Assembly (NCBI GenBank): GCA_029204225.1
Contig: CM055103.1
Span: 52,743,538-52,807,537 of the forward strand
Reading direction: 5' to 3'
DNA: 64,000 bases
DNA from: Diphasiastrum complanatum
Taxonomy: Eukaryota; Streptophyta; Lycopodiopsida; Lycopodiales; Lycopodiaceae
Part shown: positions 55,947-64,000 of the stretch, one piece after another
Layout of the letters: each line of letters opens with the position of its first letter
How positions within the stretch are numbered: the first letter of the stretch is position 1
Program-made: the position numbers and the translations under genes
Notes under the pieces: model-generated
What the model saw: the letters and a program-made list of their open reading frames with translations, nothing else
Database searches by the model: none
What the model was told of the DNA's origin: nothing

Positions 55947-58044
55947 CTATTCAATCAATTTTTCTATATTTTCTTTATCAGTATTAGGAACTGATAAGGG
56001 AACAACTTCTTCTATAATCTCGCCCTCCTCTGTTTCGAAAAGGGCCTCAATGTCTTTTAAGACAAGAGGACTCTCTGCTATAATATTGCCTTCCTCTGTA
56101 TTAGGAAGGTCTTTTATTCATTTTTTATCATATAAAATAAGATCTGTATCCTGAGCAACTTGAAAGGCTGTTAAGGCACGATCAGCTTCCTTTTGAGGGC
56201 CCTCGATCCCAGGTGCAAGCTTACACCGTACTGGGCATAGGTTCTGATCAACTCTTGCCGAAATTCATATACATCATCAAGAATATACGGCTCAAGAGTG
56301 AACTGTCATCACAAAACACGAGAATCAGCAAATTACAAACAATGATAGTAAAAACATATGAATCAGAATGAAAGGAACCACAAATGAACATAATATTACC
56401 TTTTCAATATCTACATCCACTTGTAAATTATACCACTCAAAAAATAACTTCGTATTGTACAAGAAGAACCATGCACAACTAAAAATGTCGTTTTGCTGTA
56501 CACACTGCATATATAGAATGAAAATTAGTAATATTATTATAGAAATTTTATTTATGCTATGATGATAGATTTGAATTAAAAAAGAAATACATGTATATCA
56601 GAGATAGATTAAATATACCTTGAGAGATCTAATGGTTATCTCTCCAATTGAAATTGCCGTTGTCGGTATTTCTCAAACGACATCATGAAGTAGAGAATCA
56701 AATGAGTCTATGTGTATTTGCAGCTGAGTTTAATTTTACACATAGAAAATTTGATACTCCCTCCTTATTTATCTTTACAGAAAGAATGTTTAGGCTCCAA
56801 TGCCGACTGTAACAACCAAAATACAAATATTGATAAATCCATATTTATGAAAGAATCTCTTACTTATTAAAGCAATGAAACATCCAACAATCTATATTAA
56901 AGCAACAAAAACAGAAGAGCAATCTTTACTTATTTTCATATGGAATCAAATAAAATTTCGCCACAGGACTGCATTTGATAAAATAGACAGCCTTCTCAAA
57001 ATTGGCTTCTTTCGCCTTTATCACTCCCATGAAAAATGGACTAACAACAAAAACTGTACCATGGGAATCAAAACTAATACTATTCTGCAAAAAAGATTCT
57101 TTGGCTTCTACTATTACATCTAAAATTTCTGAGGTTTTATCTATTAGTCGGCACAAAATTTGGGACCTAATCTAAAGCTTGTACGTGTATCTGGAAGAAA
57201 AAAATGAAAAAAATTGCCGAGAAGATCAATTTTATTAGCTAGATAGGACTCGTATTGATTATAATGGTCAGAATCAAAATAAACTTGGGCTGGATCGTAT
57301 GGAATTCTTACAAAAAGATTATTTACAGGAGCAGAAACAGAAGTGGAAACAATATTTACAGTTTTCTCTGTTATTTTGTTCTTGGGTAATCAACACTTTT
57401 GGTGATGCAACCTGCTAAGAAGCTGGACGAATAACAGGAGGAGGAAGGGGTGAAGATCCTCGATCTGAGTGAGATTCTCTAACATCTAACTCAGAGCTCA
57501 AGAAGATATGGGGTCTCTTGGCCGGGATACGTCTAGGAGGAAGGGAAGCAGCTGGCCTTCCAGATCCAGCCTTCTTGGGGACAGGCTGCTTCCTCTTCCT
57601 CCTAGAGGTAGTTGGCAAGTTGGTTCTATCTAGAGGCAGGTCTCTGAAGGTGCTGGCATTATCAATATGCAGACCAAAATATCAGTCATGAAGCCTTCTG
57701 AGAATGATGAAATCCTTTGGCATGATGGTGACACGCTTACCATGCATTGCATAAAGACAAGTATCCTCAAAAAACTGGGACAAAAAATCTTCTGCAGCAC
57801 CCTATAAGGCCTGCATGGTTGTCATGGCAAAACGAACATTTAGCCCAAGTGACAGAGTGACATTCCTTACAGATCAGCCAAAAGGAGCTCTAGAGATCAA
57901 CAATTTAGTTGAGCTCTGGAGTTTTCTAATATCCCTCAGCCAGACCTGCTTCATGCCATGTCTACAACCAGTACCAGGGGGAACACAAGAATGGGATGGT
58001 TGTACAATGGTTATGGCACGGGCAGTGGATTTGGTCCTAGCCAT
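55947..58044 (-). pseudogene. Gene Y copy C: histone H3-like fold fused to novel C-terminal region
   Basis: From ATG 58044: MARTKSTAR, an abnormal tail, WLRDIRKLQSSTKLLI and a complete H3 histone fold to about codon 120 (57685). The same frame then runs through a basic, Pro-rich tail (RRKRKQPVPKKAGSGRPAAS) to a TAG at 57415. After a frame change near 57352 it reads NNLFVRIPYDPAQVYFDSDH and YNQYESYLANKIDLLGNFF. After another near 57150 it reads IDKTSEILDVIVEAKESFLQ and VFVVSPFFMGVIKAKEANFE. Spliced exons follow: ...TIRSLK to 56618, then 56504-56400 (QQNDIFSCAWFFLYNTKLFF), then 56302-55947 (FTLEPYILDDVYEFRQELIR). Introns have GT/AG ends. Stops at codons 57, 81 and 121, and the frameshifts, inactivate it. 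Predicted role (inference): chromatin-associated protein with a nuclear localisation signal. Confidence 0.75.
57682..58044 (-). other. Histone H3-like domain within gene Y
   Basis: Codons 1-120. Matches to H3: start MARTK.TAR; LRDIRK (H3 LREIRK); ST.LLI; VRN...L.VRF at the loop-1/alpha-2 entry, same spacing as H3 with no CENH3-type loop insertion; AL.GAAE (H3 ALQEAAE); FFEDT; then [11 protein letters not shown] (H3 [11 protein letters not shown]). The N-terminal tail is about 13 residues shorter than canonical H3. Lys4 is kept, Lys9 is replaced by Ala, and no K27-type ARKS is present. Two internal stops (TGA 57876-57874, TAG 57804-57802) are each one transition from Trp and Gln. The equivalent part of copy D keeps only the tail and the alpha-N region. 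Confidence 0.85.
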
Positions 58045-58353
58045 CATTCTGAGAAGAAGAAAATTAACAATAAAAAGTTTGAACAAAAGCAAAGGGGATG
58101 AAAACAAACAAATTTGCGATAAAAGGGCGCTTGAGATCGATACCAGAACTGAATATCAATTTCGAGCACAAGATATACATAGAATATTTTAAGAAACGAG
58201 ATGCACGTTCGAAAGCGATATTGGACTACCAGCGGTATCGGTCTCGAGCGCACTATGAGAGGGCGGACGATTGAACGGTGAGAGAGTGCGCTTGAGAGCG
58301 ATATTGGGAGCGAAAGCCAAAAATTCTGCGAAAAAAAATGAAAATTCCAAGGA

Positions 58354-58382
58354 CTTATATATACGAAATTTTTGCACGTGTG
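58354..58382 (-). promoter_or_regulatory. G-box plus TATA module, gene Y copy C
   Basis: Minus strand: CACACGTGC (58382-58374), about 11 bases, then TATATATAAG (58363-58354), about 310 bp before the ATG. Same order and spacing as at 48598-48627. Confidence 0.6.
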
Positions 58383-59220
58383 AAAAGGTGACAATGACAC
58401 CCTTGCCCATTGTCTTTTTAATACATGCACACCAACAATCAAATACCAGCTTGTGCCATATCATACCAAGTAAGATAATTTATTTGCTTCTTGCCATTAA
58501 TAGCGTTATCATTGGCATTCCAATTTGAATTATTTCTACTGCATCTAATGGACTGTCTATGACCATTGGAGCTTGAACCTACTGTTTGTCAAGAGAACGG
58601 TAGATATTGTAATTAAGTTTTTTTGTGTAAACTTTAAGATGAATTTGGCAAGTAATACTCATAAGGATATTGATTTAGTATTGTTGACAATATGTAAATA
58701 CATTCCAATAGAGAATGCCAAAGGAAGGGGAATGTGATATTATTAGTTTGGAGGTAATTCCTGGCCATTTGATCAACAAAAATGTAAAAGTTATCTATCT
58801 TGAGTTGTGGGGGTGCTGGGCCACATCCACTCCATATTCACTTGTAAATATGTGATTTGGCCAAATTATGATTTAGATTAGCTTGAGCTAGTGTAGGTTG
58901 CTTACACTTGTCATGATGGTAGAGAGAGATTTGTGCACCTCATAATGTCATTTGACCATGTGGACCAATAGGAGCTAGAGGTACATCAAAATGGTCCAAT
59001 CATTGTAAGAGGTGATTTGAGAGCTATGTTTCTATCCATCTTGAATCTCGATCCACTCTATGAGAGTGAGAGAGCTTGCATTTGACACTTAGTTGGAGGA
59101 GAGAGAGTGAGAGTAGCTCCAACAATTGTCATTTTATTTTTGGAATTTTTTTTGCACACCCTAGATTATGTGTTTATTTGCTATCATGACAAATTGGAGT
59201 GTTATGTAGAAATTTGTCGT
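58383..59220. other. Spacer; weak F2-type LTR similarity
   Basis: No gene. 58950-59110 contains phrases like those in the F2 LTR U3 (GGACCAATAGGAGCTAGAGG, TGGTCCAATCATTG, then AGAGGTGA), suggesting a distant, eroded LTR. The right TIR of copy B or C was looked for and not found. Confidence 0.35.
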
Positions 59221-59222
59221 AG

Positions 59223-59693
59223 GGCGGTCATGCGTATGCCCACAATAAACAAGCAGTACTCAAGTTATTAGAGAGGCAAGTGACACTTGCATGTTTTCGA
59301 AAAGCTGCAGGAGCATCGGGGGTATGCATACTGGCAGAACTGGATCATTAAGCAGAAACATGCAAAAAGCCACATCCACGAACGAGAGCTGAAGAATGTT
59401 TGGTGCTCTGTTATCCAGGGAGTATCACTAATACTCTGAAAGTGAAGGATCAACATTGGGAAGGGCCCTATCAAATTTTGGATACTTTCAGCAATAGTGT
59501 TTTAATTGCTTGGCATTTTCCACCAGGCATTCCCTTCGTGGTCAACAATAGTCACGTGATGGTATATTATCCTCATGAGGGGAATACTGATCTTAATTGG
59601 GGCATGATTTACTCCTTATTTGATATTGTGAAAGCGGGCATAACCTTCAATCAACGACACCTTGAGGGCACATCAACTGGCATTGATCCGTAG
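59223..59693 (+). pseudogene. Ty3/gypsy-like integrase C-terminal remnant
   Basis: After degraded sequence (KLQEHRGYAYWQNW), an open frame 59400-59693 reads HWEGPYQILDTFSNSVLIAW then PFVVNNSHVMVYYPHEGNTD. The WEGPY.I...V..HxxxM.YY pattern is that of the C-terminal domain after the retroviral-type integrase core in gypsy elements. No core, RT or LTR is present nearby. Confidence 0.5.
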
Positions 59694-59989
59694 CTCACCC
59701 AATAGAGGACAGTGGCAGCGCAAACGACAGACAAACACCACAACCACATGAAACAGATGAATAGTACACCTCGGTGGAACTCGGTTTTCTTCATTGGGGA
59801 ATATGTGTTAGGCCAATTCTGGCCAATGTATTAAAGTTAGATTTTACATAGTCAAATATTATGTGGATGATGAATAAAGTTATAAGTTAGACATCTACAT
59901 GGATTATATAGCTCAAATGTTGACTTAGCATAAGTAGAATAATGATGAGATGGACCACCATGTTATTTTCATAGTTTATTAGTTGCAGG

Positions 59990-61440
59990 GTTAAGGCCTC
60001 TTAGCCGCGTTCAAGTTAGAACAGATTGTAGGCAACCACAAAGGTAACAAATGTGGTCTTATACGATCTTATGCGGCCCATTGTGATCATCTGTGACCCT
60101 ATTGTGGTCATGTGAAGCTCTATTGCGGTTCTATGTGACCTTATTGTGGTCTAGTGCGGCCTTACGTGGTCTTAAGGTGGAAGTTAGAATGAACTGCAGG
60201 CAACCACAACGTCATATGCGGCCTTGAGATGGTTTGGATGCGAAAGTCAAACGGGCATTCAAGTTAAAAGTTGAATGGACCAAAAGGCATTAGAGGAGTT
60301 CTAAATCCAAAAAAGACCCTTTGTAAAGATTCTTTTTATATATTTTCACAATTTTTTCTAACACATGGACCAATCAAAACACTCAAATTTGAAATCTACG
60401 TAACATAATTTCTTGAGTCCACATTTTGATTCCACACTAAAAATGGCCTAACGTTTTAGTGGTAAGTTTGAATTTAGCGGAGTTTGGTGCATTGAAAAGT
60501 GCTCAACAAGAGCTTTCCAATAATACGTACATGACATACTTCTGAGCTACGATTAAAAAGTTATGGCAAGTCAAAAGTATTAGTGTTATAATATTTTAAT
60601 AATATAAACTACATCTTGCACAAATTCTTAAAGGGTCTTTCTGGAGCTCAAAACTCTTCTAATGCCTTATTGTGGCCATATGCGGTTTTATGTGGAAGTT
60701 GACTGAAGCAACCGCAAAGGCAATGGTTGCGGTCTATTATGGTTTAATACAAAGTTAGATGGACTGAAGGAAACTGCCAAGGCAATGGTTGCAGTCTATA
60801 CAAAGTTGGATGGACCAAAGGAAATCGCAAAGGCAATGGTTGCGGTCTATTATGGTTTGATACGAAGTTCGATGGACCATAGGCAACTGCCAAGTCAACG
60901 GTTGTGGTCTATTGCGGTCTGAGACAAATTTGGATGAAAGAAGACTGAAGACAACCGCCAAGTAGTGAGTTGCAGTCTGTATGTGGTTTTGGATGAAAGA
61001 GGACTGAAGGCAACCACCAAGTAGTGAGTTGCGTTCTGTAAGCGATTTTGTGTGGAAGAAGACCGAAGGCAACCGTTAAGTAGCGAGTTGTGGTCCATTA
61101 CGGTCTGGATGTGGAAGATGAACCAAACCGCATAGGAAACGCTTGCAGTCTAGAAACGGTCTTATTACGATGGATACAGAAGCGGTAGCGAACCCAAAAG
61201 GCAGTGATTGCAGTATGTATGTGGAAGGCTAAGGGAACGAAGGCCACCGCCAAGTAACCATGTTGCGATCTGTAAGCGGTGGATAGAACGAACCGAGAGG
61301 CATCAAATGCGGTATGTAAGCGGTGAACAGACCAAAAGAAAACAATAGTTGTCTGTAAGCATTGGCCAATAGACCGAAACGCAGTGATTACAGTCTAGAA
61401 GCGGTGGTGGTCCCAAATGGAGAGAGAGAAGGCTGTCACA
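59990..61440. repeat. Degenerate minisatellite (GCGGTCTRT family), split by a MITE
   Basis: Repeating phrases such as AAGGCAATGGTTGCGGTCTA and CCAAGTAGTGAGTTGCAGTC recur every about 55-65 bp at 60670-61400, with related shorter repeats (TATTGTGGTC, ATGCGGCC) at 60040-60290. The MITE at 60288-60664 interrupts the array. Confidence 0.8.
60288..60664 (+). mobile_element. MITE copy 1 (377 bp)
   Basis: CATTAGAGGAGTTCTAAATC...ACTCTTCTAATG, collinear over its whole length with 14456-14832. Flanks AAAAGG and CCTTAT are complementary rather than directly repeated. Confidence 0.88.
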
Positions 61441-61951
61441 ACAAAGAGGAGCGATATATTACAAGAAAAAAGTGGTATTTGAATGAGAGAAATACACGAG
61501 AGATAGAGGATAGACTGGGGGGATTCTTGATCATTAACATTGGTGAGTAGAAGTGTGATTAAGCGTCAGGAAGGGTGATAGTCGAGCACAGTTTGATTAA
61601 TATTACTGACTATGGAGAGCTCTTCAAGAGTTTTGATGGACAATTGGTAATTGATTCATCAGTTTAAGTGATTTTTACCTCCATTTTGATGTTTTTTTCT
61701 CAAAATTGTCATATATGATTTGCAAGGATGGGACTGATTGTTATTATCTAATGACCTGCTGCCCTTTGGATCCTTTCTGAATTTGGATTCCACTTGGTTC
61801 TTATCAGATCTTCCTTGATCTGTCCGGATCTTGCCTGATCTTGCTGAAATTTGGTGGATTTCGCTTGATCTGACTAGATCTTATCTAAATCTTAGCTTGA
61901 TTTCATTAGATCTGGCTGGGATTACTTCTGATGAGGTTCAGTTCCGTGTGT
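61441..61951. other. Spacer with degenerate GATCT repeats
   Basis: No gene. 61770-61915 has irregular repeats of TGATCT / GATCTTG-type phrases. The ORF at 61362-61550 is not recognised. Confidence 0.4.
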
Positions 61952-62327
61952 CATAAGAGGAAGTTTGAGTTCAAAAAGGGCCGCATATGAATTCGTGCCA
62001 AGATTTCTTTTACATTTTGTCACTATTTTCAACCAATATCTTTGAAAATAGTAGCTCAGAAATATGAGATGTAATATGTCATTGGAAAGCGCTCGTGGAA
62101 AGAGCTTGACGAGCGCTTTCCAACGCACCAATTTTCATCGCATTCTGATATGGCAATCAAAAGTTATGCCATTTTTAGTGTAGACTCAAAATGTGACTCA
62201 AAGAGTAACGTTACGTTAAAGCCACTATGTCAAGAAACTATTGGGCCACATGTACAAAAGAAGTGAATAAAAAATGAAAAAAGAATCTTGACAAAAGGCC
62301 ATTTTTGTGTTTAAACTTCCTGTAATG
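61952..62327 (-). mobile_element. MITE copy 3 (376 bp), reverse orientation, diverged
   Basis: Read on the minus strand it follows the other MITEs: ACACTAAAAATGGCATAACT, then GTGCGTTGGAAAG, then TTTCCAATGACATATTAC and TGAGCTACTATT. Ends: CATAAGAGGAAGTTTGAGTT on the left; reverse complement of the right end CATTACAGGAAGTTTAAACA. Older than the other two copies. Confidence 0.8.
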
Positions 62328-62584
62328 ATTGCCATGTTATCTCTCTAGACATTATAATTACTTGGTAGGGTAGTATGATTTTATTGAAGTAATTTTGTGA
62401 TCGGTTTTAGTATTTTAGATTAACATACTTGTTGCAAACATAACCTCATTACATAAGTTATGTACAATTATATAACTTCATTATGGTGACATTGCACTCA
62501 TTTCATGATGACATTCAAAGTTTCCAATCTGCCTGAATTATTTGCTATACATTTCTTTTCCTTAAACACTCTTTTATACTGCTT
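62328..62584. other. Spacer, non-coding
   Basis: AT-rich, with no ORF of note and no partner in the window. Confidence 0.4.
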
Positions 62585-63270
62585 GAATGTCTCATTTCAA
62601 GCCCCCGCATCCTTTGACCTCCATGCAATGGGCATCTCACCTCATCCTTGAGAATCATACGTTCAATTTATTGTATAGCTGTAAGTTTCTTTTGAGACCT
62701 CTTTCTCACGGCTATGTTTTCTGTACGTATCAGTGTATTGATAGCCTTGCTTTAATCTGTATATGTTTGACTATTATCGTAACTTCTCATTTAACAGCAA
62801 TTTTTTGCAAAGCTTCTGTTTGGTGTGTTGTAGGTAGTATCACTTGATTTTGTTGCCTATGTATGTATTTTGTAACAGCAAGTTTTCATGTTTTTCAGGT
62901 TGGTCTTTTTTAATTCCACTTGCCTTGCATCAATCGGGGTACACCAGACATTTTATTGGTCTCTGATTCAGTGTGATATGATAAGTGCATAATGCAGTCG
63001 TTGCTTCCGTTTCCTTACAAAACAACAATTGGATTTGAATGGCCGATTTGAAGAGACGCAGACACAGATCTGGGATAGGCGTTATGATCACGTTGTTTGC
63101 TCCTTATAAATAGACCAAGAATCTGTACATTGCATAAATAATGATCATAAACTGGGGTAATGTGGCAAACTTCACGTAGCCATCCTTATTCTAAGCTATT
63201 CACCATATTTATGCATCTGCTTAGCTGCCTTACTTAGAAGACTTATGTAGGGATGCTATCCTTGTGGTAG

Positions 63271-63484
63271 CTAGGTGGAATGTAATTCCGAACAACCCCT
63301 TTCATGTGAATTTGTATAATACCTAACCTAATTTTAACCCCTACATTGAATCAGCATAGCTATCTCTTTGCTCATGCCTAGGTGGAATGTAATTCCGAAC
63401 AACCCGTTTCATGTGAATTTATGTGATAGCTAACCTAATTTTAACCCTTCATTGAGTCGGCATAGCTATCTCTTTGATCATGGA
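63271..63484 (+). repeat. 107-bp tandem duplication
   Basis: CTAGGTGGAATGTAATTCCG starts at 63271 and 63378 with near-identical following sequence. The left paralogue (about 31820) has one copy only, so this arose after the segmental duplication. Confidence 0.9.
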
Positions 63485-63495
63485 GAAACTTGAAG

Positions 63496-63756
63496 TCAAG
63501 TGACTAGAGGGTTGTTGATGGCAAATGATTGCACTAGACGTTTATCTTTTGCACGTCCCGCTTCCAACGCCTGCAGATATTCTAAATAGTATAGTTCCCT
63601 GTACAAAGGACCTACCTTTGCATCCACCAACTCTGGAGCGGGGATGATCTTTTGATCCTTTGCTGGATAATAGAAGGTTACGTAGGATCGTCTTGTGCTG
63701 TCACTGTTCACAATGGCTCTGTGGTTGGCGCTTTTGTATCTCCCGTTCGTAATGAT
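63496..63756 (-). CDS. 2-oxoglutarate/Fe(II) dioxygenase, last exon (gene continues beyond window)
   Basis: Exon from 63756, after CTGCAG acceptor, to TGA at 63496. It reads IITNGRYKSAN-type sequence with the distal Fe-ligand His, then NSDSTRRSYVTFYYPAKDQ with the 2OG-binding RxS, and a C-terminal helix GPLYRELYYLEYLQALEAGR ending in SFAINNPLVT. No lesion is visible in this exon. It keeps the 31 bp deleted in the left paralogue, so it shows the intact C-terminus. Family role: oxidation of a small molecule (hormone, flavonoid or similar) in the cytosol; substrate unknown. The intron continues to the window end, matching the left copy. Confidence 0.85.
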   Translation of the reverse strand: MITNGRYKSANHRAIVNSDSTRRSYVTFYYPAKDQKIIPAPELVDAKVGPLYRELYYLEYLQALEAGRAKDKRLVQSFAINNPLVT

Positions 63757-64000
63757 CTGCAGTTCATAAACACAGTGGTGTCAACTTGCTTTTCTACCCG
63801 AGTTAGCTGATACTGACAGCAACCTAACGCTGCAGAGGCTTGAGCAACTCGTGAATCCATGAAAGGGCTGACAAACTATAAAATCTTGTCCTGACGTTAG
63901 AGATTTCAATACAACGAGCTAAACCTTGTGTGAGTGTCTAGTTGACAATAGAAGGACAAAAATTAACGAAGCACAGTTTGCTTGATTTGCTGTGTTCGAT

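Larger units (their letters stand above)
52918..56457 (+). repeat. 1772-bp tandem duplication (copies B and C)
   Basis: CTTATTGGAAGGCC at 52918 recurs at 54690 and the two 1772-bp units run in parallel to about 54685 and 56457. The unit holds the 3' two-thirds of gene X and the last exons of gene Y. Divergence is very low, so the duplication is recent relative to the family. Confidence 0.92.
62585..64000. repeat. Segmental duplication, right copy
   Basis: Collinear with 31165-32410 and running off the window end inside the dioxygenase intron. Confidence 0.85.

Noticed and set aside
57874-58107. Ordinary histone H3 gene or processed H3 pseudogene
   Set aside because: Too divergent in the tail and alpha-1/alpha-2 regions, with in-frame C-terminal extension and linked introns; it does not fit a recent retrocopy.

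Overview
The window looks like nuclear DNA of a land plant: spliceosomal introns, Ty1/copia elements with the plant initiator-Met PBS TGGTATCAGAGC, an En/Spm (CACTA) transposase and a plant-type 2-oxoglutarate/Fe(II) dioxygenase pair. The species cannot be fixed from sequence alone. Almost everything here is transposable-element sequence in various states of decay. The only ordinary host genes I can support are the dioxygenase copies, of which the left one (31945-33110) is broken and the right one (63496 onward) runs off the window.

Layout. 1-4160: a rearranged copia element (family F1) with its protease-integrase block inverted in place, joined to a gag fragment of another copia. 4240-5150: microsatellites. 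5636-14045: a minus-strand CACTA transposase split by a copia element (F2 copy 1, 6123-11568) and by a solo F2 LTR (11837-12573, TSD ACGTC). 14147-14832: an exon of the novel gene X, a tRNA-derived scrap and a 377-bp MITE. 14843-20720: F2 copy 2. 20721-24020: copia gag scraps and two minus-strand LTRs with PBS. 24956-28555: a TIR-bounded element carrying novel genes. 28556-33110: spacer and dioxygenase copy 1. 34154-39540: copia F3. 39783-42255: two ~1.2-kb LTRs joined by 11 bp inside one TSD. 42463-45480: a hypothetical ORF, a minisatellite and a second F1 fragment. 46020-58400: several copies of the novel multigene unit. 58400-62327: gypsy remnant, degenerate minisatellite and two more MITEs. 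62585-64000: paralogue of the dioxygenase segment.

The most interesting content is a set of unrecognised intron-containing genes repeated at 14.2, 25-28, 46-52 and 52-58 kb. Gene X (plus) and gene Y (minus) lie tail to tail. Y begins with a divergent histone H3: MARTK start, an LRDIRK alpha-N helix, and a C-terminal histone fold with FEDT and KRVTIMPKD, followed in frame by a basic tail and a further conserved region with conserved introns. Gene Z (minus, coiled coil) and gene W (plus) lie nearby. One copy (24956-28555) is bounded by inverted repeats starting CATTAGAGAAA, and three 376-377-bp MITEs in the window have related ends and subterminal sequence. I therefore propose a DNA transposon, or an integrated virus-like element, that carries an H3-like histone. 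All copies seen here are mutated.
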